Origin: Candidatus Bathyarchaeota archaeon
Lineage (GTDB): Archaea > Thermoproteota > Bathyarchaeia > Bathyarchaeales > Bathyarchaeaceae
Length of the DNA stretch: 64,000 bases
Reading direction: 5' to 3'
NCBI GenBank assembly: GCA_004376295.1
Contig: SOJZ01000028.1
Span: 23,491 to 87,490 of the forward strand
Each line of letters starts with the position of its first letter. Position 1 is the stretch's first letter. The notes beneath the pieces were generated by a model. The model saw nothing but the letters and a program-made list of their open reading frames with translations, had not been told where the DNA came from and made no database searches. The position numbers were made by a program, and so were the translations under genes. Shown here one piece after another: positions 1 to 8,721 of the stretch.

Positions 1-1
1 C

Positions 2-1108
2 AACACTACGTATATCACCAGTGGAAAGACCAACGAAACCGGATGGACCAACTTCAGGCTTGACCGCGGCAACTATACTTTTAAGGCATTCTGGAACGAA
101 GAACTAGTTGGCAGCATAAACGGAAGCGTTACAGGAAATGTTACAGACTATATGCTACAGAGAACGTTCTACATAGAATCCGAGCTTGCCCACATTACAA
201 TAGCAGTAAATGATGAGGCAGGCAATCCACTACCCTTCATCAACGTAGACTTGACGTCTAGCAAACCAGAAACTCTTCTGTTTGAAACGAATAGCACGGG
301 CATCATAGCCACCAACGCGTTCACCAATGTTAGTTACACAATTGAGTCTCGACGTTATGGCTATCTATTCGACACAACACTGATTGAAAACCTAACATAC
401 ACACATGATGGAAAAGATAGAATCAACATTACTTGTCCAACGTACAATCTGTTTGTCTACGTACTGGATTCGAAAGAACACGCGCTCAAAAACGTTGAAG
501 TAACAGTTTATGAATGGAGCAGCGAACGCATTGCGGGATCAAAGTTTACAGACTCTGACTTTGGAAGCGTCGCTTTCAATTGCACGTTTGGAAGATACAA
601 GATTAAGGTATATAACACGGAGTGGGGACATAAAGTTGTTCTCAACGAAACAGAATTAGATTTAATTGAAGACCCATTCTTCTTCGCAGTTCACAGCAGG
701 ATTTCCAACCTAGACCCCTCCGTAAAGGTTGTTGACTATTTTGGGCAACCCATTCCAAATGCTCAAGTGAAGCTTGAACGAAAATTCGACGAAGAATATG
801 TGAATGTTGCTAACTTAACAACCGAATCCGATGGAACGGCGTCACTACCCAAAATTGGTGGCGATTATCGAATTTCAGTTCAGGTGATGGGAGAATACTG
901 TGAAGTCAGACCTATATACCTCAGCGAGTCAAACGTAATCGAGTTTAAGATAAACAAATATGTCACTGTTGGTGGATACCCGCTTCAAATCGCCCAGTTA
1001 ATCACGTACACCTCACTAGCTCTACTAATCACCACATTTGCTTTAGCCATAGCATATAGAAAACTTTCGAAAACAATCAAGAAAGAAAAAACCGCACCAA
1101 AAGATTAA
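2..1108 (+). CDS. C-terminal part of a membrane-anchored surface protein with repeated beta-sandwich domains (5' end outside window)
   Basis: The reading frame is open from the first bases of the window to the stop at 1108, so the N-terminus is missing; the internal ATG at 152 is not a convincing start. About 368 residues are visible. They look like consecutive small beta-sandwich domains of the carboxypeptidase-regulatory or Ig-like type, with phrases such as GNPLPFINVDL, EHALKNVEVTVYEW and GQPIPNAQVKLER spaced roughly 100 residues apart. Many Asn-X-Ser/Thr sites (for example NST, NLT, NIT) fit an extracellular, N-glycosylated protein. A hydrophobic segment about 45 residues from the end is followed by a Lys-rich tail, which is a typical archaeal C-terminal membrane anchor. 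The function is unknown; adhesion or an S-layer-associated role is inference. Confidence 0.7.
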   Translation, partial: NTTYITSGKTNETGWTNFRLDRGNYTFKAFWNEELVGSINGSVTGNVTDYMLQRTFYIESELAHITIAVNDEAGNPLPFINVDLTSSKPETLLFETNSTGIIATNAFTNVSYTIESRRYGYLFDTTLIENLTYTHDGKDRINITCPTYNLFVYVLDSKEHALKNVEVTVYEWSSERIAGSKFTDSDFGSVAFNCTFGRYKIKVYNTEWGHKVVLNETELDLIEDPFFFAVHSRISNLDPSVKVVDYFGQPIPNAQVKLERKFDEEYVNVANLTTESDGTASLPKIGGDYRISVQVMGEYCEVRPIYLSESNVIEFKINKYVTVGGYPLQIAQLITYTSLALLITTFALAIAYRKLSKTIKKEKTAPKD

Positions 1109-1123
1109 CGCCTTAGCAAAAAA

Positions 1124-1133
1124 GTTTTATAAC
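1124..1133 (+). promoter_or_regulatory. TATA box upstream of the Cys-rich small gene
   Basis: The sequence GTTTTATAAC follows the stop of the surface-protein gene. An archaeal start site would be expected about 25 bases downstream, near 1155-1160. That favours a start codon for the next gene well inside its open frame rather than the first possible one at 1139. Confidence 0.45.
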
Positions 1134-1210
1134 ACTCTTTGCTTAAACATAGATTTGATCAGCGACACTCACTGCAAAGAAATTTTCGTTTTCAAAATAG
1201 GATTGTGTTC

Positions 1211-1501
1211 GTGTTGTCTGAAACAAAAAAATGTTATCCACAATGTGAAGTGTTTCGATGCGCAAAAAAAGCCCTCGGATATCATGGAAACACGGCTTGG
1301 TGCAAATGGACAGAAGAAGAATGCAACGTCTCAAATTGCAGCTACGCGACATGCATAAAAAGACGGTTGTTACCTGAAGGTATCTGCGGAGAAACACTGA
1401 AACGGAAAACCGTTGAGATAGAACCAGAAGAAGCTGTAGGTCCACCGGTAAAGCTTAAGGGAAAGGCTTTGCGAAGAGTAGGCGAAAAAGAAATCTTCTA
1501 A
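1211..1501 (+). CDS. Small cysteine-rich protein of unknown function
   Basis: I chose the GTG at 1211 because GGAT lies 8 bases upstream and the TATA box at 1124 puts transcription start after 1139; GTG 1205 and TTG 1214 are alternatives. The product of about 96 residues has eight cysteines in its first 55 residues (CYPQC, FRC, WC, EEEC, SNC, ATC, GIC), then a basic tail without cysteines. The spacing suggests zinc or iron-sulfur binding or a disulfide-rich fold; I do not recognise the family. It stands alone, convergent with rpoP. Confidence 0.5.
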   Translation: MLSETKKCYPQCEVFRCAKKALGYHGNTAWCKWTEEECNVSNCSYATCIKRRLLPEGICGETLKRKTVEIEPEEAVGPPVKLKGKALRRVGEKEIF

Positions 1502-1530
1502 ACAAATAAACCTTAGCACTCTAACGAAAA

Positions 1531-1728
1531 CTATCTGGCATGTACACGTTTCACTACAGGCGGTCTTATCTTCTTAAGAACACGGTAGCCACAGATAGTG
1601 CATTTTACTCCGCCACCACGTAGCTCAAGTTCGTCTGTTGCTACCATGGCGCCACACCTTACACATTCATAAACAAGTCCTTGACCTTTCTTTTCAGACA
1701 ACGCCGTGTCTCCGAACTTGGTAACCAT
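1531..1728 (-). CDS. rpoP: DNA-directed RNA polymerase subunit P (Rpo12)
   Basis: The 65-residue product contains one zinc ribbon, CVRCG (about residue 23) and CTICGYRVL (about residue 42), followed by KKIRPP. This is the signature of archaeal RpoP/Rpo12, the homologue of eukaryotic Rpb12. It is a structural zinc-binding subunit of RNA polymerase that helps anchor Rpo3/Rpo10. The length agrees with the family. The ATG at 1728 is used; the N-terminal extension before the ribbon is slightly long. The gene is divergent from the glycan operon and appears to share a short promoter region with it. Confidence 0.85.
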   Translation of the reverse strand: MVTKFGDTALSEKKGQGLVYECVRCGAMVATDELELRGGGVKCTICGYRVLKKIRPPVVKRVHAR

Positions 1729-1764
1729 GAGTTATATGGATTTAAATGTTTCTCAAAAAAGACA

Positions 1765-1774
1765 ACTATATAAC
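1765..1774. promoter_or_regulatory. Nearly palindromic TATA box between rpoP and the glycan operon
   Basis: ACTATATAAC reads as a TATA element on both strands. Its distance to the rpoP start (about 40 bases) and to the GTG start at 1811 (about 37 bases) would allow it to serve both divergent genes. Assignment rests on position and base composition only. Confidence 0.35.
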
Positions 1775-1810
1775 TCTTTGAACAAGAGACACATTAGTGG
1801 AGAGGTGCAT

Positions 1811-2782
1811 GTGCCTGGGCGCGTACTGATTCTAGCTGGCGGTGGAGGACATACAGGCTTTGCATACGCCTTGGCTCAAGTACTTCACAAAAATTTCTCT
1901 TTGTCCTTCCTTGTACCAAAAGGAGACTACTTAAGCGAGAGAAGACTGCGTAAATTTGGTGAAGTTAGGTTTCTAATCAAGCCTCGAGACCCAAAGACAC
2001 CATTTCAAAATTTTACAATCCGCCTCACCAAAGCCTTCATAGAATCTATAAGACAAACTTTCCACGGCTTTGACTTTGTCATTAGCACGGGCAGCAACTT
2101 TTGCATTCCACCAGCAATAATAGCTTGGACAAAAGGAGTCCCATTAATCAACATCGAAAGCGCAATTCGGTTCATAAAGCCGTCTAAAACAGCTCAGATA
2201 TTGCAGCCTTTTTCAACGATAACAGCACTACAGTGGAAGGAACAGACAAGAATGCTAAAGGGCGTAGTAGTTGGTCCCATATTTTTCAAGCCTGAAATTG
2301 AGCCATGGAATGGAGACTATATACTCGTTACTGGAGGCACTTATGGACACAAGCCTTTATTTGACGAATTGGTGAAGAGCAACCTGCATAACATAGTTTT
2401 GCAAACAGGCAAAATCGACCCTACCCCTTACATTAAGGAACATCCTGAATGGAAGGTAATCACCATAACGGAACGTTTTCAAGAACTTTTAGCAGGCGCC
2501 GAACTTGTCATAACGCACAACGGCTCGACGATATTAGAGGCTGTGGCATACGGAAAGCCCACTTTGCTGGTTCCAAATCCTGAGTGGACGAGAACTGCAG
2601 GAGTGAAAGATGCAGAATATTTCGCGAGAAAAGTAAACGCCGTGCTGGTTTCTGACATAAAATTAGAAAACTTGTTAGATGCCATAGATGAAGCAAGAAA
2701 AAGACGAGTTCCAAAGCTACCGAATGGAGCTGAAAATCTCGCGAATGAAATAATGAAGTTAACAAAAAAGGGAAGTGACTAA
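1811..2782 (+). CDS. Fused Alg14-Alg13-type glycosyltransferase (GT28 family, MurG-like)
   Basis: The N-terminal half resembles Alg14: it begins with RVLILAGGGGHTG and contains FVISTGSNFCIPPAI, the region that in Alg14 recruits the catalytic partner and contacts the lipid acceptor. The C-terminal half resembles Alg13 (GT28 C-terminal domain), with ILVTGGTYGH and THNGSTILEAVAYGKP, the UDP-GlcNAc binding site. In eukaryotes the two halves form UDP-GlcNAc:GlcNAc-PP-dolichol transferase, which makes the chitobiose core. I chose GTG 1811 because GGAGAG lies 6 bases upstream and the glycine-rich motif follows at once; GTG 1805 and ATG 1727 are also possible. It heads the plus-strand glycan operon. 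The partner that would make its acceptor is the GlcNAc-1-phosphate transferase at 40009-41058. Confidence 0.75.
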   Translation: MPGRVLILAGGGGHTGFAYALAQVLHKNFSLSFLVPKGDYLSERRLRKFGEVRFLIKPRDPKTPFQNFTIRLTKAFIESIRQTFHGFDFVISTGSNFCIPPAIIAWTKGVPLINIESAIRFIKPSKTAQILQPFSTITALQWKEQTRMLKGVVVGPIFFKPEIEPWNGDYILVTGGTYGHKPLFDELVKSNLHNIVLQTGKIDPTPYIKEHPEWKVITITERFQELLAGAELVITHNGSTILEAVAYGKPTLLVPNPEWTRTAGVKDAEYFARKVNAVLVSDIKLENLLDAIDEARKRRVPKLPNGAENLANEIMKLTKKGSD

Positions 2783-2814
2783 ACTTTTCAACATAGCATG
2801 GGGGATGGAACAGC

Positions 2815-3909
2815 TTGAAAATTCTTTTTGTTCATCCTAGATTAAGCGTGTTCGGCGGTGCAGAGCGTGTATTAATTCATATGTTAAAGGCGTTGCGAGA
2901 AAATGAGCTAAGCCTTGTAACTGATTGTTGGAACCCGAAAGACGTTAAGAAGATGTTTGATACGGAGCTACCTGACGTAAAATGGGTAAGATGCCCAAGT
3001 TTTCATCCGATACATCAACACTTTGTAGCGTTTCAATGGCTGGTCTACACCAGAAAATTAAATCGTTTAATTCGGCAAGTATGTGGAGACTACGATCTCT
3101 TAATTGAAACACAACAGGTCTATTCGGATCCTTCTCCAAGCACACCCTTAATCAATTACATTCACTACCCGACTTTAGCAGCCCCTCCCCCTGAAGAAAG
3201 GCAGCACCTCACTTCATCTATTTACTATGCAATGTCAAGATTCTTCATCCGTCAAAGGGTCAAGAAGATAAGCTTGGCTCTTACAAATTCTCGATTTACG
3301 GCTAAGAAAATTGTGGAGTATTTAAATATCAAACCTCTAGTGGTTCATCCTCCCGTTGACGTTAAGAAATTCTATTCAGAACAAACATGGTCAGATCGTG
3401 AAGACAAAGTAGTAAGCATTGGAATGTTTGTTCCTTGGAAACGTCTTCACCTGCTTTTGGAGGTCGCCCGAAGATTGCCAAACGTTCAGTTTGTAATTAT
3501 CGGAAAGATAAGTGAAGATCATAGAGGTTATTATGAAAAACTGTGCATGCAAAGTCCAGATAATCTTACAATAAAAAGTGGAGAGACGCCTTTTTATAAG
3601 GAACTTGCCTCGGCGAAAGCATACGTTCATCTCTGTGCAGAGCCCTTTGGAATTTCAGTAGTTGAAGCAGCCGCGGCTGGTTGCGTCCCAATCGTTTATC
3701 ACATAGGCGGTCCAGCAGAGTGTTTAGGTGACGCCGCTCTTACATGGAAAGACATGAAGCAGTTATCTACGCTCATCAGCGAGTTGATTAAAGACAAGGA
3801 TTTATGGTCTGAAGCGAGTGAAAAAGCCAAAAAGAAGGCCTTCGAGTTTGCCGCTTCAATCTTTGAAAAACGAATCAGAAATATAATCGAAGAGCGATTA
3901 TGGAAGTAG
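2815..3909 (+). CDS. GT4 family glycosyltransferase
   Basis: The product of 364 residues has the GT-B fold signature of GT4 retaining transferases. The N-terminal glycine-rich loop reads FGGAERVL, and the C-terminal donor-binding EX7E motif reads EPFGISVVEAAAAG near residue 280. The TTG start at 2815 is preceded by the strong ribosome-binding sequence GGGGGATGG. It is spaced 32 bases from the previous gene and belongs to the same operon. The specific sugar cannot be read from sequence; the family includes mannosyltransferases of dolichol-linked glycan assembly such as ALG11. Confidence 0.8.
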   Translation: MKILFVHPRLSVFGGAERVLIHMLKALRENELSLVTDCWNPKDVKKMFDTELPDVKWVRCPSFHPIHQHFVAFQWLVYTRKLNRLIRQVCGDYDLLIETQQVYSDPSPSTPLINYIHYPTLAAPPPEERQHLTSSIYYAMSRFFIRQRVKKISLALTNSRFTAKKIVEYLNIKPLVVHPPVDVKKFYSEQTWSDREDKVVSIGMFVPWKRLHLLLEVARRLPNVQFVIIGKISEDHRGYYEKLCMQSPDNLTIKSGETPFYKELASAKAYVHLCAEPFGISVVEAAAAGCVPIVYHIGGPAECLGDAALTWKDMKQLSTLISELIKDKDLWSEASEKAKKKAFEFAASIFEKRIRNIIEERLWK

Positions 3910-3927
3910 ATAATTGGAAGATTTACT

Positions 3928-4737
3928 ATGGAAAAGCCAAGCATTTCCGTAATTATTCCAGCGAAAAACTCGGAGAGAACGATTGGTAAATGCTTGAGAA
4001 GCGTGTTTAATCAAGAATACGTTCCGCAAGAAGTGATTGTAGTTGACGGAGGCTCGACCGACAGAACTAGAAGCATTGCAAACAAGTATGGAGCGCGAGT
4101 TGTCATTGAACCGCCTCATAAAAGAAGTGCCCCGGGTATCGGAAGGAATCACGGGGCAAAAAGCGCTCAGGGAGATATACTCGCTTTTCTAGACTCTGAC
4201 TGTTATCCTGAAAAAAAGTGGTTGAACCGGGTCGTAGAGGTGTTTAGAGATCCGAAAACTGGCGTGTGCAGCATAGTTGTCAGCGATGGAACAGGTGAAA
4301 TTGTAAGTCGTGCATTTCACTATCTTCATATGGGGATAAGCTACGATTTTGCACCGTCAAGATGTATGGCCATTAGAAGAAATGTTTTCATGCAGGTGAA
4401 TGGATTTGACGAGACGCTGACCACAGGGGAGGACAATGACTTATCTTACAGAGTTCGACAACTAGGATACGAGATCATAGTGGATAAGGAAAGCAAAGTT
4501 TATCATGATGACGATCACATGACGGATATAAGAGGAATATGGCGTCAACAAATATGGTATAGGGAAAGCGAGGCTGAGATGAGACGAAGATACCCAAACA
4601 AATTTAGAAAATTTAAAACAGCGTATCCATTAAAGGAGCACTTGGTGCCCTTAGCTAAATCTATCAGATTCGGAGTTAGATTTGCCGTAACCTGTCTGAT
4701 AATTAAGCTTCTATCTCTACGGAGGCATATCGGATGA
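3928..4737 (+). CDS. GT2 family glycosyltransferase
   Basis: The 269-residue product starts with SISVIIPAKNSE, a typical GT-A opening. It has the nucleotide-binding VVDGGSTDRT and the metal-binding FLDSDCYP (a DXD-type motif) near residue 90, followed by an acceptor-side GEDNDLSYRVRQLG. No clear membrane segment is present apart from a mildly hydrophobic C-terminus. It overlaps the next gene by four bases (ATGA), which supports translational coupling. Donor and acceptor are unknown. Confidence 0.8.
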   Translation: MEKPSISVIIPAKNSERTIGKCLRSVFNQEYVPQEVIVVDGGSTDRTRSIANKYGARVVIEPPHKRSAPGIGRNHGAKSAQGDILAFLDSDCYPEKKWLNRVVEVFRDPKTGVCSIVVSDGTGEIVSRAFHYLHMGISYDFAPSRCMAIRRNVFMQVNGFDETLTTGEDNDLSYRVRQLGYEIIVDKESKVYHDDDHMTDIRGIWRQQIWYRESEAEMRRRYPNKFRKFKTAYPLKEHLVPLAKSIRFGVRFAVTCLIIKLLSLRRHIG

Positions 4738-5711
4738 AATTCTACAACATCCATAACCTTCTTAAAATAAGAGTGGAAAACCTAGAATTGGATCATATGC
4801 TTCCATATTTCTCAACAAACGGAATAAGCGGAGATTTAGACCTGACAATAAAGGTAGGTAGATTTGACGTACGTCCCACTCATAATAGACTGGGAAGATT
4901 CTATTTAGGAGAAAATGAGATTATTGAAAAAAGAAAGTTTGGTTCAATACAATTGAAAAACATGCTTGGGAAAACTGAACTAAACGCCACAAGCGGCTAC
5001 GTTAGGCTGCGCCCATTCATAACGCTCATAGAAGCCATCATAGGGTTCAAGCTCTTAGCAAAAAACCACGCTTTGGTCCACTCATCATGCATCAGCAAAG
5101 ATGGAGAAGGATACTTAATCTGCGCATGGCATGGAACTGGAAAAACAATGGTCACCCTCAAGCTTGTTAACGAGATGGGTCTAGACTTTCTATCCGACGA
5201 TATGACGATAATCAATGATTCCGGTCAGGCATACTGCTTCCCAAAGGATGTTAAGTTATCCCTGCCGCACGCTGAGGAATTCGAGCTTGGTAAGAAAGTG
5301 AAGCTCAAGCTTTTATTAGGTAAATTAGTCACGCATATCCCTGTGATTAGGCGGCGCTTAGAAATCACTCATATAACACCTATAACGAAAGTAATCAGGA
5401 ATAGCAAGATAGAGAAGCAATGTAAGATCTGTAAGATAGTAATGCTTCAACAAGCAAGGAGTGAAGGGGTAACTGAAATTGACGCCGCTGAAGTTGTTAG
5501 ACGCCTTACGCTGTTAGATGAGTGGGAGAAAATCTTTTGGGTTGATCATCTTTTCATACCATACGCCTTCAGTGACCAAAAATTTGAGACACAAAGACTT
5601 GAGGAAAAAGAACGGGATATCCTGCAGAGCGCATTGAAGAACGTGCCATGCTATGAGGTAAGGTTCCGTAAATACGCATATGATCACGTTAAGAAGCTGT
5701 TAATGGATTGA
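4734..5711 (+). CDS. HPr-kinase-like P-loop protein
   Basis: The 325-residue protein has a Walker A motif AWHGTGKT near residue 135, followed by DFLSDDMTIIN, which corresponds to the catalytic Asp/Asp region of HprK-like kinases. The preceding phrase HALVHSSCISKDGEGYLI is also typical of that family. Members with this architecture sit next to family-5 nucleotidyltransferases in bacterial biosynthetic clusters, for example with lasso peptides, and the same pairing is seen here with the gene at 5721. In this locus a phosphorylation step in glycan or lipid-carrier metabolism is plausible but is inference. Start ATG overlaps the previous stop. Confidence 0.6.
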   Translation: MKFYNIHNLLKIRVENLELDHMLPYFSTNGISGDLDLTIKVGRFDVRPTHNRLGRFYLGENEIIEKRKFGSIQLKNMLGKTELNATSGYVRLRPFITLIEAIIGFKLLAKNHALVHSSCISKDGEGYLICAWHGTGKTMVTLKLVNEMGLDFLSDDMTIINDSGQAYCFPKDVKLSLPHAEEFELGKKVKLKLLLGKLVTHIPVIRRRLEITHITPITKVIRNSKIEKQCKICKIVMLQQARSEGVTEIDAAEVVRRLTLLDEWEKIFWVDHLFIPYAFSDQKFETQRLEEKERDILQSALKNVPCYEVRFRKYAYDHVKKLLMD

Positions 5712-5720
5712 GAAGAGAAA

Positions 5721-6575
5721 ATGGATAAATTGGTTGCTATTATTCTTCACGATTCTAAAGCAACAGATAAGGAACTCTTAAGAGATTTAGTCAATCGAGC
5801 AGAGGAAAACAGGGTCCCACTGATATATTTGAGAACAGTGTCAAGGTTTTATAGCGACCCCTACATTTCGTCTAAACTGGAAACGTGGGAGCGAAACAAG
5901 AGACGATATGACTTGGGGTTTCTAAAACTCCTCCAGCGATTGATAAGCGATGACATTGAATTTACGTTGGTTAAACAAGCTTTGTACCCCAGAGCATCTT
6001 ATGATGCTGATTTACTGTTTAGAACCACTGAAGAGTTCGAAAGAGTGTACCCAATTTTACAAGAAACAGCAAGACTTGGACTTATACGTCCAGATCCGCA
6101 CGCTGGAGGCATTCGACATATGAGAGGCTGCACAATAGAAATACCAACCGAAGAGTTGTGGTCTAGGAGGCAAAAAAAGAGTTTCAACGGCACCGAAGTT
6201 TATGTTCCATCAATTGAAGATCAAATCATCTTGTTCCATCTCCACATGCTCAAGCACAGAGAGATATTTCTTGGAGATTTCATTTCAATCCTACATCTCT
6301 ACAACACAAATCACAATTCGGTTTTACTTTCTCGTTTAGCAAACAAATACAGTCTTTCACCCATTTTCCATTTTGTTTCCTACCTTTTTCATTACTTAAA
6401 ACTTAGAGAACCAGAAATAAAGTTGAATATGCCAGCGCTGTCTCAGTTCATCAAATTTCTAGCATGCAAGAAGAGCCAAGAACTTTTTCCAGTAAGGCTT
6501 CCAAAGGTTATTCTAGGTTTAAGTGTTTTGCACTTTCGGTTGAGGGAAGAATGTGCGAGTTCTCAGTTTTATTAA
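5721..6575 (+). CDS. Nucleotidyltransferase-like protein (NTP_transf_5 type)
   Basis: The 284-residue product contains SYDADLLF near residue 95, an Asp-X-Asp nucleotidyltransferase core preceded by a helix ending FTLVKQAL. The downstream EDQIILFHLHMLKHRE matches the helical part of uncharacterised nucleotidyltransferases of the PF14907 type. It follows the HprK-like gene by nine bases and overlaps the next glycosyltransferase, so the two are probably made together. The substrate is unknown. Its recurrent partnership with HprK-like kinases elsewhere is known; its role in an archaeal glycan operon is not. Confidence 0.6.
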   Translation: MDKLVAIILHDSKATDKELLRDLVNRAEENRVPLIYLRTVSRFYSDPYISSKLETWERNKRRYDLGFLKLLQRLISDDIEFTLVKQALYPRASYDADLLFRTTEEFERVYPILQETARLGLIRPDPHAGGIRHMRGCTIEIPTEELWSRRQKKSFNGTEVYVPSIEDQIILFHLHMLKHREIFLGDFISILHLYNTNHNSVLLSRLANKYSLSPIFHFVSYLFHYLKLREPEIKLNMPALSQFIKFLACKKSQELFPVRLPKVILGLSVLHFRLREECASSQFY

Positions 6576-7620
6576 AGATCTTAATTTGCTTAGCCGTTAT
6601 CCACCTTACCTTCCAATGATAGCTAGAGAAGTTGAAGAGTTTCATCTCTGTCATGTTAAAGGAAAATTGGAAGAGAAATCCATCATCTTTCATCGCCTCA
6701 GAACTCCAAGAATCATTCATTTTTCGTCACTTCTCCTTGCCTTACCTACGGCTTTGAAGGCGTTCAAGATTTGCCGAAAACATGGGATAGATGTAATTTA
6801 CGTACTAGACGGGATATATTATGAATTAAGCGGCCTACTAACATCTAAGCTTTCAAGAACCCCCTTGGTAATCAGGTTACGAACCAACGAAGTCAAACTT
6901 CGCCCACTCCTCCGCTATAACATTATCAAAAGGATTCTAGGCGATTTTCTAACGAGGCTTGTTGTGACCAAAGCAAAACGTGTAGTATGTATTTCGCATG
7001 AGTTACAGAACCTCGTCTTGGGGTGGAATGTTGATCCAACAAAAGTTGTGATTGTCCACCATGGTGTAAACACCAAAAACTTTAGACCTATGAAAGTGGA
7101 AAAGCCGTTTCCCAGAGTTGCTTTATTCATTGGCGGCTTTGGGCCTGAAAAGGGCGCATCCACGTTACTTAAGGCAGCCAAGGATTTAGAGAGCATTCAT
7201 TTCTTCATAATAGGACCCCAACCCTCTGATGTGCAGGTCTCAAGTATGCCAAAGAATGTTCATTATATGGGGACCGTTAAACGTGATCGCATGCCACATT
7301 ACTACAACATGTCCGACGTGTTGGTTTTACCTTCGCTTACGGAGGGGTTGCCTGATGTCGTACTAGAAGCGTTTGCCTGTGGTAAACCGGTTATCGCTAG
7401 TAGGGTTGGTGACATACCTTGGATTGTTCCGTCTGAATTTGGGTGGCTTGTTGAACCAGGTGACGCTGAGCAGCTTAAAGAGGCGGTTGTAAACGCGTTT
7501 TCATATGAGAAGCGCCTTAGAGCCATGGGAGAAGCCGCGAGAGAATATGTTGTTAAGAACTTTAAATGGAGCTCCTATGCTAAAGAAATGATTAAAACCT
7601 TAAGTGAATCTATCGATTAA
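6553..7620 (+). CDS. GT4 family glycosyltransferase
   Basis: The 355-residue product is a GT-B enzyme. The C-terminal half has ALFIGGFGPEKGASTLLKA and the EX7E donor site EGLPDVVLEAFACGKPVIAS (about residues 258-277). The start is GTG at 6553, inside the end of the previous gene, with GAGGGAAG just upstream, so translation is coupled. Sequence alone does not tell the sugar transferred. Confidence 0.8.
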   Translation: MRVLSFIKDLNLLSRYPPYLPMIAREVEEFHLCHVKGKLEEKSIIFHRLRTPRIIHFSSLLLALPTALKAFKICRKHGIDVIYVLDGIYYELSGLLTSKLSRTPLVIRLRTNEVKLRPLLRYNIIKRILGDFLTRLVVTKAKRVVCISHELQNLVLGWNVDPTKVVIVHHGVNTKNFRPMKVEKPFPRVALFIGGFGPEKGASTLLKAAKDLESIHFFIIGPQPSDVQVSSMPKNVHYMGTVKRDRMPHYYNMSDVLVLPSLTEGLPDVVLEAFACGKPVIASRVGDIPWIVPSEFGWLVEPGDAEQLKEAVVNAFSYEKRLRAMGEAAREYVVKNFKWSSYAKEMIKTLSESID

Positions 7621-7651
7621 ATCAAGACGTTAGGCTTCAAATGAGTGTGGT

Positions 7652-8596
7652 ATGTTGCGTCGGTATTCAAGTGTTCTTGTGACTGGTGGAGCAGGATTTA
7701 TAGGTAGTCACATTGTTGATAGACTGCTAAGCGATGGCTTCGAAGTTACGGTAATAGACAACCTCAGCACAGGTCAACTGGAAAACGTGGCCCATCATCA
7801 AGGTAAAAATGGGTTCCATTTCATTAAAGGTGACATTCGAAACTTTGATCTGGTTAAAAACACATTGCAGGATGTAGACGCTGTTTTCCATGAGGCCGCT
7901 CTAGTAGGCATGACTTGCTCTGTGGAGGATCCTCTTCTGGCGAATGACGTGAATGTCACAGGAACCTTGAATCTACTCAAAGCCTGCGTAGATTCTGATG
8001 TCAAGCGTTTCATCTATGCCTCCTCTGCCGCTGTCTACGGAAAAACAGAGACTCTGCCTCATCATGAGAGACTGACTCCTCAGCCAATCTCTCCATATGG
8101 AGCTTCTAAACTGGCTGCTGAAAACTATGTTAAAGTCTTCTACGAAACTTATGGTCTCGAAACTGTTTGTCTGCGCTACTTCAACGTTTACGGTCCAAGG
8201 CAGACGTATGGCCCCTATAGCGGGGTCATAACCATTTTCATAAATCGGTTGCTAAGTAACCAGCCGCCTATAATTTATGGAGACGGAGAGCAAACGAGAG
8301 ACTTCATAGATGCCCAAGACGTTGTGGATGCCAGCATACTCGCCTTAATAAAAAAGGGTGTGGTTGGTCAAGTTTTTAACGTCGCCACGGGAGTCGCTAC
8401 CACGGTGAATCGACTGGCGAGTGTACTTCAGGAAATCATGGGTAAGACACGCCTTAAACCCGTGTACATGAATCCGAGAATGGGCGAAATCCGACACAGT
8501 TACGCTGACATATCTAAGGCTAGAAGAATCTTGGGAAATAATCCAAAGGTTTCCCTTGAAGATGGCCTAGCCGAACTCGTCAAATGGTATGCATAA
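7652..8596 (+). CDS. NDP-sugar epimerase/dehydratase, GalE-like
   Basis: The 314-residue extended short-chain dehydrogenase has the NAD-binding VTGGAGFIGSH at its N-terminus, catalytic SSAAVYG and YGASK (Tyr/Lys pair about residues 145-149), and the substrate-side RYFNVYGPRQ. This is the pattern of UDP-glucose 4-epimerases and related UDP-GlcNAc/GlcA epimerases. It closes the plus-strand glycan operon, 31 bases after the GT4 gene. A second, more distant epimerase lies inside the viral cluster on the other strand (19590-20564). Confidence 0.85.
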   Translation: MLRRYSSVLVTGGAGFIGSHIVDRLLSDGFEVTVIDNLSTGQLENVAHHQGKNGFHFIKGDIRNFDLVKNTLQDVDAVFHEAALVGMTCSVEDPLLANDVNVTGTLNLLKACVDSDVKRFIYASSAAVYGKTETLPHHERLTPQPISPYGASKLAAENYVKVFYETYGLETVCLRYFNVYGPRQTYGPYSGVITIFINRLLSNQPPIIYGDGEQTRDFIDAQDVVDASILALIKKGVVGQVFNVATGVATTVNRLASVLQEIMGKTRLKPVYMNPRMGEIRHSYADISKARRILGNNPKVSLEDGLAELVKWYA

Positions 8597-8721
8597 AAGG
8601 AATGGAAAAGTAAAAAAAAATATTTCAAAATCGTGGTAACTTTGTTTAGCCCAGAGCTAAAAGGTTTTGGAGCATACTTCTCTCCACCATGTTAACGATA
8701 ATAACGCAAACCAGGGTGCTT

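Noticed and set aside
1139..1210. N-terminal extension of the Cys-rich gene from position 1139
   Set aside because: It would begin within a few bases of the TATA box, before any likely transcription start.
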